A stretch of DNA of 64,000 bases from Sphingomonas cannabina (GCF_021391395.1 NZ_CP090059.1:3209001-3273000), one strand, 5' to 3'; shown: positions 49,941 to 60,035, numbered from the stretch's first letter. The notes: generated from the letters alone by a model not told the origin. Made by a program: numbers and translations.

Positions 49941-51761
49941 TTACATCATTTGACGCCAAACACCCTCCAAGCGGACGAGCGTGATAACTGTACCGCGCGC
50001 GACTTCGACGTCGCCGCCGCTCCGCATTATCATCGAACTGCTATTGCGCAATATGAACGGCGCATCGGCAATGATCGAGATTCGTTGCCCCTCGAATCCG
50101 CCTTGAAGCTCCGTGATTGGACTAGATTCCTGTTTGCGGAACCAGCGCTTTGGCAGCACCGCCGGTGCGCTGCCCGCCGGCAGCGTCTGCGCGATCGATG
50201 TGCTGAACGGTGCTTTGGCAGTCACCGCATTGTCCTCGACGACTATACCGCTGCCGCCATCGTCGATGATCCCGGTCTTGGATGCCGTCACGACATTGTC
50301 GCGGCAGAACCCGCGGACCGCTGTCGGAGCGATGCTGATGCCAAATCGGCCCTCAGTCTCGTTGAAATGGATGATGGTGGTTGCCGCCGCGGAGTGGATT
50401 GCGTTCCCGGTTGCCCCCCTGATCCGATTTGAGGAGATTTCTGCCTTCGGTATCTTCGCCCCGCTCACCTCCACGCCGACGGCGAAATTCGCCACGTCGT
50501 TTCCCCGCACCGAGAACGCGTCCATCCAGGTGGAGGCGAACTGGCCCACGAAAATGCCGTGCGTGCCCTTCCCCGGTGTCGCGATGAGGCGATTGTCATG
50601 TACGGTGGCAGCCACGCCGTCGGCCAACCAGACCCCGGCACCGTCGCAATTTCGCATCAGATTATCCGCGACGATCGTACCGTCGCCCGGCTTTGGCGGT
50701 GCGGTTGTCTGGATGCTGGCGATCCCGTGGTGACAGGTATCGATAATGTTTCCCGAGATTACAGCATTGCCAAAGCCGCTGATTCCGATCGCCGCGGGGA
50801 CGGCGCTTCCAGAAAACGGAAGTCGTCGGTCCGTATTGGTTCTCAGGATACGGTTTCCGGTAACGATCATGTCGTTGCAGGTCTGGAGATATATCCCGCA
50901 TCCGTAGAAGAGCGTCTTTCCGTCAGTCCAGATGCTGCCGCTGACGTCCTCTATGACATTGCCTTCAATGTTCACGCCATTGATGCTGTCCGTCGGGGCG
51001 CTCAGATAAACCATGATACCGTAGCAGGGATAGCCGACGATGGTGTTATCCCTGACGATATTCCCATGCTGGGATTTACCTGCCGTCACCGTCTGACAAC
51101 CGATCGCGACTCCGACGCCGCTGAAGCATTGATTGCCCTGGATCAGGTTTCGGGAGGAGGCACCCGCGACTAGAACATCGTATCCAGTCGTTGCCTGACG
51201 CTCGCTGCCATCGCCCTTCACGAGACTGTCGATGAAGCTGTTTCCGATGACGCGACAGTCGTTGCTGTCCGACAACAGCACGCCACCTCGCCGCATCGCG
51301 CTGAACTGGCAATCCTCCACCACGACGCGCCGCGCACCGACGATCACGATCGCCCATCCTTCGAACAGACTGCTCGTCGTGGCGCTCGGCGTGAGATGCA
51401 GCTGGCTGAAACCGCTATCATCCTGCTGCGTGATGAAGAGGTTTTCCTGCCGCCCTGTCTGGGGATCAAAGACGATGCGCGAAAGCGGGCCGAACCCGAC
51501 GAGCCGCTGGCCTGGACGCTGCAGCGTGATCGACCGCGTGATGCGATAGTGCTTCAGCGCGGGCGGAACCAACACATGGGCGCCGGCGCTGAGCGCCGCT
51601 CTGAACGCATTCGTGTCATCGGCGCGGCCATCCCCGACAGCACCGAAATCCGTCACCGATACAACGGTGCCATGCGGAGGGAAATGCTTCAACGAGACGG
51701 ATCCGGAGGCCGACATCGTCAACATTGCGCCCAACGACCCACGCCGTGAGACATCGATCAA
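49941..51761 (-). CDS. Right-handed beta-helix (pectate-lyase-fold) protein
   Basis: 606 residues. The TTG start at 51761 has AAGGAG six bases before it and a TTGA overlap with the Wzx stop. The N-terminus MIDVSRRGSLGAMLTMSASG contains a twin-arginine-like SRRGSL with a weak hydrophobic part, so Tat export is possible. VVSVTDFGAVGDGRADDTNAFRAAL is the pectate-lyase superfamily entry motif, followed by parallel-helix coils through about residue 530 (repeated NxI/VxGNxI patterns) and a short beta tail. It may cleave, epimerise or bind the polysaccharide. Catalytic residues are not assignable. Confidence 0.8.
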   Translation of the reverse strand: MIDVSRRGSLGAMLTMSASGSVSLKHFPPHGTVVSVTDFGAVGDGRADDTNAFRAALSAGAHVLVPPALKHYRITRSITLQRPGQRLVGFGPLSRIVFDPQTGRQENLFITQQDDSGFSQLHLTPSATTSSLFEGWAIVIVGARRVVVEDCQFSAMRRGGVLLSDSNDCRVIGNSFIDSLVKGDGSERQATTGYDVLVAGASSRNLIQGNQCFSGVGVAIGCQTVTAGKSQHGNIVRDNTIVGYPCYGIMVYLSAPTDSINGVNIEGNVIEDVSGSIWTDGKTLFYGCGIYLQTCNDMIVTGNRILRTNTDRRLPFSGSAVPAAIGISGFGNAVISGNIIDTCHHGIASIQTTAPPKPGDGTIVADNLMRNCDGAGVWLADGVAATVHDNRLIATPGKGTHGIFVGQFASTWMDAFSVRGNDVANFAVGVEVSGAKIPKAEISSNRIRGATGNAIHSAAATTIIHFNETEGRFGISIAPTAVRGFCRDNVVTASKTGIIDDGGSGIVVEDNAVTAKAPFSTSIAQTLPAGSAPAVLPKRWFRKQESSPITELQGGFEGQRISIIADAPFILRNSSSMIMRSGGDVEVARGTVITLVRLEGVWRQMM

Positions 51762-53065
51762 GGGATGCTCCTTACGGTTCCTGGTTCCTGTCCGATCAGC
51801 GCTGCGCTCGCCACATACCCAGCCGCAAAATAGGCAACATATGCCGTGAATGTCACTGCCGAGAGGCAGGCCGTGGTCCACGTAAGGTTCAGAGGCCATG
51901 CCCAGGCCGCAACGAGCGCGGCAATCGTTCCCAGCAGATTGATTCCAGTGAACCAGTATCGCAGATACGGTCGAGTCGTCAGCGCAAAGACGCGAGCGAC
52001 CGGCGCAACTGCAAGATTCATGATCGAGGCGGGCGCCATGATTGCGGCCAGCACGCCAGCCTCCCGCCATTCAGCACCAAAAATGAAGGCGAATAGGGTC
52101 GGGCTCGCGAACATGGCCGGAATGCCTCCGGCAAAGCCGAAGCCCATAATCAACAGAACGCTGCGAACGAAAAATGGACGCACGCGTTCCGGCGCCTGCC
52201 GCGCATCCTGCGCCAATTTCGCGTAGAAGACGTCGCTCAGGCTCCTGAATGCGAAGGCAACCGGCAGGTCCAGCGTACGGCGCATCATGAAAAAGAGACC
52301 GAGTCCCGACGCACCGAAGAGATAGGCCAGTCCGGCTGACTGGATGAAAGCGACGCTGCCGTCGATGACCTGAGAAGGAAGCAGAACCAGCGGGAACTGG
52401 CGATACCGGCGCAATGCATTCGGTACCGCCTCCTGCTGCAAGCCCCGAGGCGCGATATCTGATCCCGGCGCGGGCGATATCCGCGCCAGATGAAATGCAT
52501 TTCCGATCCTTCCCAGAACCTCTCCGGCCGCGAGTATCCACCAGCTCGGCAGCAGCGCCCCGAGCGCGATCTGTGTCGCGCCGCGCACGACGTTCATCGT
52601 CACGCTGGCTTTTCCGATGACGACGGTCTCGTGACGGCGGATGCTCCAGTTCTGCAGCAGCTGGACCAAACCTTGGCTGGAGAGAAGTGCCATAAGCATC
52701 AATGGTGCGGTGAGGGGCAGGCCTCCGAACGCCGCCACCTGGAACAGAATCATCGCTGCCATGACCATGCCGGCAAGCGGTGTCAGCGCCAGCGCGAGCG
52801 TGAAAGCGCCCCTGGTCAGGGCTCGCGCATCATCGTCGGAGCTCGCTGCAGGTATGGCAAAATCATAGTTGAGGAATATGATCCCGACCGCTGTCACCGC
52901 GAAGGTGAAAAACAGGCCGTACAGTCCAAACTCATAGGGAGAATATATTCTCCCTATGAACGGTCCGGTCAGAAGGTACACGCTCTGGCCGATTGCTGTA
53001 TATGCCATCATGCCGCCAACGCTGCGCGCAAACGGTGATTTACGGATATTTCTCCACGGGCGCAT
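51758..53065 (-). CDS. Wzx-type polysaccharide flippase
   Basis: 435 residues, about 12 membrane segments. The start region FARSVGGMMAYTAIGQSVYLLTGPFIGRIYSPYEFGLYGLFFTFA is the typical Wzx/PST beginning. It should translocate undecaprenyl-diphosphate-linked repeat units to the periplasm for the Wzy-like protein. Its stop overlaps the TTG of the beta-helix gene. Confidence 0.88.
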   Translation of the reverse strand: MRPWRNIRKSPFARSVGGMMAYTAIGQSVYLLTGPFIGRIYSPYEFGLYGLFFTFAVTAVGIIFLNYDFAIPAASSDDDARALTRGAFTLALALTPLAGMVMAAMILFQVAAFGGLPLTAPLMLMALLSSQGLVQLLQNWSIRRHETVVIGKASVTMNVVRGATQIALGALLPSWWILAAGEVLGRIGNAFHLARISPAPGSDIAPRGLQQEAVPNALRRYRQFPLVLLPSQVIDGSVAFIQSAGLAYLFGASGLGLFFMMRRTLDLPVAFAFRSLSDVFYAKLAQDARQAPERVRPFFVRSVLLIMGFGFAGGIPAMFASPTLFAFIFGAEWREAGVLAAIMAPASIMNLAVAPVARVFALTTRPYLRYWFTGINLLGTIAALVAAWAWPLNLTWTTACLSAVTFTAYVAYFAAGYVASAALIGQEPGTVRSIP

Positions 53066-53087
53066 CAGTCGCCTTACCCGTTTGTAA

Positions 53088-54200
53088 CTAGGCTTGCGCT
53101 GCCTTCAGCGCGGCCTCGACGATCCGATCCTGAAGTTCGGCGGACAGAAATGGGTGCATTGGCAAACTGACCGCCCTGGCGGCCGCCCACTCGGCGCGAT
53201 CCTGCGACCCCGCCAGCCGGCAGAGTTCGACATAGGCGGGTTGGCGATGCAACGGGATCGGATAGTGGATTGCGGTAGGGATGCCGGCGGCCGTGAGGTG
53301 CGCGACAAACTTTGTGCGGTCCTCGACCAAGATTGTGAACTGGCCCCATACGGAGCTTCTGTCACGCCCCACCTGGATCACGTCGATGCCGGGCGCGCCC
53401 TCAAACATCGCCAGATAACGATCGCCGATACGGACCCGGGCCGCGACTTCCTCCTCGAAGGTCTCCAGCTTGGCGAGCAGGATCGCGGCCTGGATCGTAT
53501 CCAGCCGCCCCCCTACGCCGACCCGGTCGTGCTGGTAGCGCTTGCTCTGGCCGTGGACGCGGATCTCGCGCATGGCCTGCGCGAGCGCGGCGTCGGTGGT
53601 GAAGATAGCGCCGCCGTCACCGTAGCAGCCGAGCGGCTTGCTCGGGAAGAAGCTGGTGCAGCCGATCGTCGACACGCCGCAACTGCGATGGCCCTTATAG
53701 GTCGCCCCGAAGCTCTGCGCCGCATCTTCGATCACCGTCACGCCGTGGCGCGCGGCGATTGCGTTGATCGCGTCCATGTCGGCGCACTGTCCATAGAGCG
53801 ATACCGGGATGATCGCCTTGGTAGCCGGCGTGATCGCCCGTTCGATCAGACTCGCATCGATGTTGCAGTCCGCCAGGTCGATATCGACGAACACCGAGGT
53901 GGCGCCGACCAGCGCAATGACTTCCGCCGTGGCCGCGAAGGTGAAGGGCGTGGTGATGACTTCGTCGCCGGGCCCGACATCAAGCGCCATGAGGGCAATC
54001 AGCAGGGCCTCCGTGCCCGACGCGACGCCGATGCAATGCTCCACCCCGACATAGGCCGCCAGCCGCTGCTCGAGTTCCGCGATCTCCGGCCCCATGATGA
54101 AACGGCCATGATCGAGTACGGTGGCGATGCGGGCGTCGACTTTATGCTTGAGCGCGCGATACTGCGCCTTGAGGTCGATGAATTCGATCTTGTCAGTCAT
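53088..54200 (-). CDS. wbpE: UDP-3-keto-GlcNAcA aminotransferase (WbpE-like)
   Basis: 370 residues, DegT/DnrJ/EryC1 family. [66 protein letters not shown] and the PLP Lys188 in [15 protein letters not shown] are intact. It transfers the glutamate amino group to C3 of UDP-3-keto-GlcNAcA. It overlaps the wbpD-like gene by eight bases. Confidence 0.93.
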   Translation of the reverse strand: MTDKIEFIDLKAQYRALKHKVDARIATVLDHGRFIMGPEIAELEQRLAAYVGVEHCIGVASGTEALLIALMALDVGPGDEVITTPFTFAATAEVIALVGATSVFVDIDLADCNIDASLIERAITPATKAIIPVSLYGQCADMDAINAIAARHGVTVIEDAAQSFGATYKGHRSCGVSTIGCTSFFPSKPLGCYGDGGAIFTTDAALAQAMREIRVHGQSKRYQHDRVGVGGRLDTIQAAILLAKLETFEEEVAARVRIGDRYLAMFEGAPGIDVIQVGRDRSSVWGQFTILVEDRTKFVAHLTAAGIPTAIHYPIPLHRQPAYVELCRLAGSQDRAEWAAARAVSLPMHPFLSAELQDRIVEAALKAAQA

Positions 54201-54750
54201 GCTCCACGCAGCTTTCCGTGCTTACCGTATAGGTGCGCTCGCACGCGCAGCGCACCTCTCCCTGACCGACGAGGCGCAGCCCGCACCGGCACATCCATCC
54301 TGCCCGCCGCGCCGGAACGCCGATCATAAGCGCATGGGGGACAACGTCTCGATTTACGACACTGCCGGCGCCGACGAAGGCATACTCCCCAATCGTGACG
54401 CCGCACACGATCGTACAGTTGGCTCCCAGCGTGGCGCCACGTTTTACGCGCGTAGGCCGGTACTCATCCTTACGCGAGACTGCCGAACGCGGATTGTAAA
54501 CGTTGGTGAAAACCATGCTGGGCCCGCAGAACACATCGTCTTCCAGCGTCACGGCATCATAGACAGAGACGTTGTTCTGGATTTTGACGTTGTCACCAAT
54601 GATCACATCATTGGCAACGAACACATTCTGTCCGAGCGAGCAGCCCGCCCCGATCCGCGCGCCTGCGCATACATGAGTCCAGTGCCAGATCCGTGTACCT
54701 TCCCCGATGACGGCGCCGGGATCGACGATCGCGGTTTCATGGGCTTTCAC
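54193..54750 (-). CDS. wbpD: UDP-2-acetamido-3-amino-glucuronate N-acetyltransferase (WbpD-like)
   Basis: 185 residues of hexapeptide repeats. [56 protein letters not shown] and [21 protein letters not shown] match WbpD/WlbB. It acetylates the C3 amino group. The start is GTG 54750, in a GTGA overlap with the wbpB-like stop. The Cys-rich end (MCRCGLRL...CACERTY) is an unusual short tail that could bind metal. Confidence 0.91.
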   Translation of the reverse strand: MKAHETAIVDPGAVIGEGTRIWHWTHVCAGARIGAGCSLGQNVFVANDVIIGDNVKIQNNVSVYDAVTLEDDVFCGPSMVFTNVYNPRSAVSRKDEYRPTRVKRGATLGANCTIVCGVTIGEYAFVGAGSVVNRDVVPHALMIGVPARRAGWMCRCGLRLVGQGEVRCACERTYTVSTESCVEHD

Positions 54751-55811
54751 GCGGATCGCTCCAGTGGCAATGCGACCCGCGTGCCATCGCGCGCGGCACG
54801 ATAGATGGCGGTCAGCAATTCCAGCGACTGCAAACCCGCTCGGCCATCCGTCTCCGGCTCCGCCTCGCCGCGCAGCACGTCGATGACGTTGCGATAATAG
54901 AGCGGGTGGCCGAAGCCGTACACCGAAGTGGTGTGATAGCTGGCTTCCTCGATGGCGGCATCGTCGGGGTGCGGTTCGGCGAAGCTCCATTCCTTCATTT
55001 CGTTCACCGCGACGCCACCGATGCGCGCAGTCCCTTTCTCGCCTAGGACAGTGATGCTCCCTTCAAGATTCTTGGGATAGGTCAGCATCGTCACGCTCAG
55101 ACTGCCGAGCGCTCCAGAACGCCAGCGCAGGCTGGCAACCGCCGTGTCTTCCGCCTCGATCTTGCGTGCCAGCGTTGCCGAATAAGCTTGGACGCTTTCC
55201 ACCGGCCCGATCAACCAGCTCAGCAGGTCGATGTAATGGCTTGCCTGATTCATCAGCGCGCCCCCATCGAACTCCCAGGTTCCGCGCCATTTGGCAGCGT
55301 CGTAATAATCTTGCGGGCGGGTCCAGAAAACGTTGAGAGCTACCAGATAAATACGTCCGAAACGGTCCGCCTCGATTGCCCGCTTGAGCATCTGCAGCGT
55401 GGCGTTGCGACGGTTCTGCTTGACTACGAACAGCCGCACGCCGGCCTCGTCGCACTCGCGCACCATGCGCAACCCGTCCGACCAGCGGGTCGCCATCGGC
55501 TTTTCCGACACGACATGGCGGCCGCTACGCGCGACGGCGATGGCCTGCGCCGGATGAATGCCGCTGGGCGTCGTCAAGATCACGGCATCGGCCGTCGTGG
55601 ACGCCAGCATCGCATCGAGCGAGTCATGGCATGTCGCGCCGGACCGCTCGCCTGCCGCACGCAGGGCGGCAGGATCGATGTCGCACACATCCACCAGCTC
55701 AGCATCCTCAGCGAGCGCGCCCAACGCATCGAGATGATTCTTGGAAATGCGACCGCATCCGACCAGGGCGAAGCGGACTTTGCGACCCTTTATGGGAACA
55801 AATGCTGTCAT
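54747..55811 (-). CDS. wbpB: UDP-N-acetylglucosaminuronate 3-dehydrogenase (WbpB-like)
   Basis: 354 residues, Gfo/Idh/MocA family. [17 protein letters not shown] is the nucleotide site and [11 protein letters not shown] (EKP at 103-105) the catalytic block, with [26 protein letters not shown] in the C-terminal domain. It oxidises C3 of UDP-GlcNAcA in the WbpA-B-E-D pathway, coupled to WbpE. It lies four bases after wbpA. Confidence 0.93.
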   Translation of the reverse strand: MTAFVPIKGRKVRFALVGCGRISKNHLDALGALAEDAELVDVCDIDPAALRAAGERSGATCHDSLDAMLASTTADAVILTTPSGIHPAQAIAVARSGRHVVSEKPMATRWSDGLRMVRECDEAGVRLFVVKQNRRNATLQMLKRAIEADRFGRIYLVALNVFWTRPQDYYDAAKWRGTWEFDGGALMNQASHYIDLLSWLIGPVESVQAYSATLARKIEAEDTAVASLRWRSGALGSLSVTMLTYPKNLEGSITVLGEKGTARIGGVAVNEMKEWSFAEPHPDDAAIEEASYHTTSVYGFGHPLYYRNVIDVLRGEAEPETDGRAGLQSLELLTAIYRAARDGTRVALPLERSA

Positions 55812-55815
55812 GCGA

Positions 55816-57117
55816 TTACGCCTTCACCACATTGGCCGCGGCCGGAAGCCGTCCGCGGCTATCAATGACCAGTGAAGCACGTGCGATAAGCTCATAATCA
55901 AATCGATCGTGATCGGTAGCGAGCAGGAGGCAATCGAAATCCGCGATGTTTGCCTCGGTCAGAGTAATGCTGGAAAGGTCGAAATGATGCTCCCGCGTCT
56001 CCGGGAAGATCGGGACATGCGGATCGTAATAGCTTACATCAGCACCGGCATCGCGCAGCTTCTCCATCAGGACGATGGAAGGAGATTCACGCATGTCGTC
56101 GACATTCTTCTTGTAGGCGATACCAAGTACCAGTACCTTGCTACCCTTCAACGGCTTGGAACGCTCGTTGAGAGCCGCGACAAGCTTCATCATAACATAA
56201 TCGGGCATGGCCGAATTGACCTCCCCGGCAAGCTCGATGAAACGCGTATGCACGCCATATTCGCGTGCTTTCCACGTCAAATAGAAGGGATCGATCGGAA
56301 TGCAGTGGCCGCCCAACCCTGGCCCCGGCTGATAGGCGGTGAAGCCAAATGGTTTCGTAGCAGCGGCGGCGATCACTTCGTGGATGTCGATGTCGAGCTT
56401 GTCGGCGACAATCTTCATTTCATTGACTAGACCGATATTCACCGCGCGATGAATGTTCTCAAGCAACTTGGTGAGTTCAGCTGCTCGAGTTGAGCTAACT
56501 GGAACCAATTTATCGATCACTTTACCATATAATGCCAGGCCGACATCAAGGCACGCGGGCGTCATGCCGCCAACGATCTTCGGGATCGTGTTAGTGCTGA
56601 AGTTGGGATTGCCGGGATCTTCGCGTTCAGGCGAGTAGATCAGGAACACGTCCTCGCCGATGGTAAAGCCCCTGCGCTCGATCCGCGGCGCCAACTCCTC
56701 CTCCGTCGTGCCCGGATAAGTCGTGCTCTCGAGCGACAGGATCTGGCCTGGACGCAGAAACGGCAGGAGTGATTCCAGCGTATTGAGAACGAACGACAGG
56801 TCCGGCTCACGGTGTTTCGTCAATGGAGTGGGCACGCACAGGATAAGCGCATCCGCTTCCCCGATTCGCGAGAAATCGGTTGTGGCACTGAACCTCCGCG
56901 AGCGCGCGGCGGCAACCGCGGAGGATGGAATATGCTCGATCAGCGTCTCGCCGGCGTTGAGGCGCTCGACCTTACCGGGATGGATATCGAAACCGAGGAC
57001 CGGGTAGCCCACTTCGGAGAAGCGCAGGGCCAGCGGCAAACCGACATATCCCAGGCCAATGACGCCTATGACCGCCGACTTATTTTCCATTTTCAAAGAT
57101 ATTTCTAGTTTACCCAT
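55816..57117 (-). CDS. wbpA: UDP-N-acetyl-D-glucosamine 6-dehydrogenase (WbpA-like)
   Basis: 433 residues. NAD site [16 protein letters not shown] (GLGYVG at 21-26), [24 protein letters not shown], and catalytic Cys (about residue 270) in [17 protein letters not shown] are diagnostic of WbpA. It makes UDP-GlcNAcA. It heads the set wbpA-B-D-E, which yields UDP-GlcNAc3NAcA. The start at 57117 has GAGGGG just upstream; ATG 57090 is an alternative. Confidence 0.94.
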   Translation of the reverse strand: MGKLEISLKMENKSAVIGVIGLGYVGLPLALRFSEVGYPVLGFDIHPGKVERLNAGETLIEHIPSSAVAAARSRRFSATTDFSRIGEADALILCVPTPLTKHREPDLSFVLNTLESLLPFLRPGQILSLESTTYPGTTEEELAPRIERRGFTIGEDVFLIYSPEREDPGNPNFSTNTIPKIVGGMTPACLDVGLALYGKVIDKLVPVSSTRAAELTKLLENIHRAVNIGLVNEMKIVADKLDIDIHEVIAAAATKPFGFTAYQPGPGLGGHCIPIDPFYLTWKAREYGVHTRFIELAGEVNSAMPDYVMMKLVAALNERSKPLKGSKVLVLGIAYKKNVDDMRESPSIVLMEKLRDAGADVSYYDPHVPIFPETREHHFDLSSITLTEANIADFDCLLLATDHDRFDYELIARASLVIDSRGRLPAAANVVKA

Positions 57118-57152
57118 AGCCCCTCAGATACTATAATAAATAATCTCAAGGA

Positions 57153-58421
57153 TTATTTTGCACCAAATCCAGTAACCATGGTGACAAATGTACGAACGAT
57201 GATTAGACTATCAATCCACAAAGAAAAATTTTTAATATAATAGAAATCGTAATATAATTTACTTCTCACATCATCGACATTCGTTACATGTCCTTGCATG
57301 ATTTGCGCCCAGCCGGTGATTCCTGGCCGCACCACATGTCGATAGCGATAGAATGGGATCTCGGATTCATACCAACTCGACAGAACCCGCGCTTCGGGTC
57401 GGGGGCCGATCCAACTCATCTGCCCCCTGAGGACATTGATGATTTGCGGCAGCTCGTCGATGCGGGACCGGCGCAGGAATTTACCCAAAGAGGTAATACG
57501 ATCGTCGTTGGCGCGGGTGATCGCTTCGTCTCGGCCCTCCTCATCACCCGGCGCTTTGATACGCATGGTCCGAAACTTGTAAACGATGAACGGCTTACCA
57601 CGAAACCCGACGCGTTGTTGTTTGAAAATTGCAGGCCCGGGTGAATCGAAACGAATCAGGATCGCCACAACGATCAACAACGGCGACAGCAGAACGAGCG
57701 CCACGGCCGCCGCAATCCGATCTGCCAGATGTTTGGGGGCCATATACGCATATGGGGGCGACAAAGTGCCAAAACTGGTTTCAGACAAGTGCTCGAGTTC
57801 GACGCGGCCGGTTAGCGATTCCGCCAGATGCTTGCTGTGGTAGACAGGAATCCCCGACAGTGCGAAATCCGCGATGCGCCGTTCCCACTCGACAGGAAGG
57901 TCCGCACGAAGATCGACGGCGATGGCATCCATTTCTGAGACTTGCTGTCCCGGGTTCTCCAACGGAACCCAATCGACACCTTCGATATCCAAAAGTGCGT
58001 CGTCTTCTCGCAACAGGGCACCGATGGTCAGGCGCTTACGTCCGAAAACCTGCGCATATCCAAGGTAAAATATGCCAACGGCGCAGATATATGCGCCAAT
58101 CAAAATCCATCGGCTGTAATCCAAGCGCAGCAGTAAAAATACTGCAAATACAATTCCAAATGTTACCGAAAAACTAGGAATAATTGCCGAAGCCTTTTCG
58201 ACTCCTGGATAGCGCCCAAGATTCCGGGCCAATATGATACCAGAAAATATTCCTACCAAACTCCCCCAGAAGGCATACGCCGTCACAAAAAAAACTTGTT
58301 CCGCTTGTGGCATAAAGATCGCACGCGCGGCAATCGGCAGAATGGCTGCGACCACGCCCCAAAACATCTGCCATCGCAGACGATGCCAATGACTATGATG
58401 CGACAGGATACTGGAGGTCAT
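57153..58421 (-). CDS. Polyprenyl glycosylphosphotransferase (WcaJ/PssY type)
   Basis: 422 residues. Four to five N-terminal membrane helices, a CoA-binding-like central region, then the bacterial sugar-transferase domain from about 230: LADRIAAAVALVLLSPLLIVVAILI, FKQQRVGFRGKPFIVYKFRTM, RRSRIDELPQIINVLRGQMSWIGPRPE and VVRPGITGWAQIMQGHVTNVDD. It starts repeat-unit assembly by moving a sugar-phosphate to undecaprenyl phosphate. It is the first gene of the minus-strand locus, so the main promoter should be in the 58422-59066 gap. Confidence 0.93.
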   Translation of the reverse strand: MTSSILSHHSHWHRLRWQMFWGVVAAILPIAARAIFMPQAEQVFFVTAYAFWGSLVGIFSGIILARNLGRYPGVEKASAIIPSFSVTFGIVFAVFLLLRLDYSRWILIGAYICAVGIFYLGYAQVFGRKRLTIGALLREDDALLDIEGVDWVPLENPGQQVSEMDAIAVDLRADLPVEWERRIADFALSGIPVYHSKHLAESLTGRVELEHLSETSFGTLSPPYAYMAPKHLADRIAAAVALVLLSPLLIVVAILIRFDSPGPAIFKQQRVGFRGKPFIVYKFRTMRIKAPGDEEGRDEAITRANDDRITSLGKFLRRSRIDELPQIINVLRGQMSWIGPRPEARVLSSWYESEIPFYRYRHVVRPGITGWAQIMQGHVTNVDDVRSKLYYDFYYIKNFSLWIDSLIIVRTFVTMVTGFGAK

Positions 58422-59066
58422 ATTGCACGGGCGTTCGCCAACTACTCCATGGTGGTGCGGAGCAAAGACCGGAACATTAATCGTTGTGACCGGACAGGAC
58501 TCTTACGGACATCAACGTTTACTCCGATGCTCGATCCTCGCTCCTCATCCGAGACAAGGCCGCGTAGGCGGAAGCGGTACTGATAGCTCTAGGCTGTCCT
58601 TCCCCGCAGCCATCGGCCTTTACCGATAGTTTCCTCCCGATGTCGAGGATGAAACTTTCAGCGGCATGGTTTCTTGCGCGACGGAGCGCAGTCGCGTCAG
58701 CGAGATGATCGTAGCGGGATAGAAGCGACCCTGGCTGAGCCGGCCAGCGCCGGCAAATCCTCATAGATGCATTGCCGCGTCCCGCACTCCGCGCAGCGAT
58801 ACATGTTCGGCGATCAGCCGCTCCGACTACCGACCGACGCTACGCGCTTCATCCTTCGAGATCGAGCGCCGCACGAGCGGTTGGCAGCACCGGCTGATAT
58901 TTCGCCGAAGCGAAAAGCAGTTCCTCGACTGCCCCATCTCGACGTTGACAGGCACGTGCGGCTAATATGCTCTTCATGCCCGCGACCGTTTCGATCACCG
59001 CGCGGTTCTGCGGCAGCTTTGCAATCTAGCAACCTCCGCTGTTTCTAGGCGGCGTGGACAAATTGC
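58422..59066. other. Gene-poor region upstream of the polysaccharide locus
   Basis: 645 bases without a convincing gene. It must contain the promoter of the polysaccharide operon, but no clear -35/-10 pair was found. A minus-strand open frame 59025-58849 (reading ...NRAVIETVAGMKSILAARA...FASAKYQPVLPTARAALD...) has plausible amino-acid content and may be the end of a decayed gene. A 58764-58519 minus frame (SRYDHLADATALRRARNH) recalls a transposase tail only weakly. Confidence 0.4.
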
Positions 59067-59267
59067 CTAGAGGCGGGCTTTCCAAGTGTCTTCGGGATAT
59101 TTGATGATTTGTCGCCGCCATATCCAAACGGCGAAAGCAAACATGATTGCTCCGGTCGCTATACCTGCGACCCATCCCTTCTGCTGACTATGAAAATAGG
59201 CCACCAGAATACTGGCAATGGCCGGAGCAGATAGGGCGAGCCAATCCCGTCGGGTCACTTTCCTCAT
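59067..59267 (-). CDS. Small two-helix membrane protein
   Basis: 66 residues: basic start MRKVTRRDWLAL, two hydrophobic segments (LSAPAIASILVAYFH and WVAGIATGAIMFAFAVWIW), and a basic tail. No strong ribosome site is visible. Base composition and helix pattern favour a real gene, but no family is recognised. Confidence 0.5.
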   Translation of the reverse strand: MRKVTRRDWLALSAPAIASILVAYFHSQQKGWVAGIATGAIMFAFAVWIWRRQIIKYPEDTWKARL

Positions 59268-59347
59268 TGGGCGTAATCAGCAGCAGGAACGATGAGAGAC
59301 AACGCCATCCAGGACTGTCGTTTCGTCAACACATGAGGCGCAGGCGA

Positions 59348-59944
59348 TCAACGACCAGGCTGCGCTCCCAGAACACCGTTCGGTCCGCCGGGAACATTCG
59401 GTTCCCCACCATTCTGCATCTGCTGCTGCATCTGCATCTGGCGGATCACCGCCTCGGGCAGGAAATCGAGCAGCTCGACGTCGAACACCAGCATCGAATT
59501 GGGCGGGATCGGCCCGGCACCCTTCGCGCCGTAGCCGAGGCTCGGCTTGATCCAGAAGCGGTACTTCGCGCCCTTGTGCATGAGTTTCAACGCTTCGGAG
59601 AAGCCCGGCACGACGCCGGCGACCGGCATCGGCGTCGGCTGCTGTGACTTATCGAAGGTGGTGCCGTCGACGAGCTTGCCCTCGTAATTGACGAGCGCGA
59701 CGTCGGTATCGGTCGGGGACGGGCCATCCTGGCCCTTCTCCAGCACCTTATACTGAAGGCCGGAGGCCGTGGTGACCACACCGGGTTGCCGCGCGTTCTT
59801 GCCGAGGAAGGCCAGCGCCGGATCGGTCGGCATCTGCCATGCCAGCGCCGCCGCCGCGGCCACCGCGAGCAGGATACCGAGGACGAGGTAAACGATCACC
59901 CGCCGCTTGGTGGGCGGAATCGGAACGGCGGTGACCGTCGACAT
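59348..59944 (-). CDS. FKBP-type peptidyl-prolyl cis-trans isomerase, membrane anchored
   Basis: 198 residues. One N-terminal helix (VIVYLVLGILLAVAAAAALAW) precedes the FKBP domain: GLQYKVLEKGQDG, VNYEGKLVDGTTFDKS, PVAGVVPGFSEALKLMHKGAKYRFWIKPSLGYG, PNSMLVFDVELLDF. A Gln/Met-rich then Gly/Pro-rich tail follows. It catalyses prolyl isomerisation, likely on exported proteins on the periplasmic side. It lies downstream of rpsU on the same strand. Confidence 0.92.
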   Translation of the reverse strand: MSTVTAVPIPPTKRRVIVYLVLGILLAVAAAAALAWQMPTDPALAFLGKNARQPGVVTTASGLQYKVLEKGQDGPSPTDTDVALVNYEGKLVDGTTFDKSQQPTPMPVAGVVPGFSEALKLMHKGAKYRFWIKPSLGYGAKGAGPIPPNSMLVFDVELLDFLPEAVIRQMQMQQQMQNGGEPNVPGGPNGVLGAQPGR

Positions 59945-59981
59945 GGCTGGCGTCCTAGTCCCCGGCGGGCGGCCGGCAGGA

Positions 59982-60005
59982 GAAAAGTTGACTAAATTGA
60001 CTCAG
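59982..60005. other. Direct-repeat motif TTGACTAAA-TTGACTCAG
   Basis: In the 91-base gap between rpsU and the FKBP gene lies AAGTTGACTAAATTGACTCA, two TTGACT units nine bases apart. A close relative (complement of 26048-26069) is TGTTGACTAAGTTGACTGAG. It could be a regulator site or a small dispersed repeat. Confidence 0.4.
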
Positions 60006-60035
60006 GCCATCGCGCGGACGCGCGACGGTCGAGGC

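Noticed and set aside
53094..54329. 411-residue plus-strand open frame opposite wbpE/wbpD
   Set aside because: Shadow; wbpE and wbpD are clear on the minus strand.
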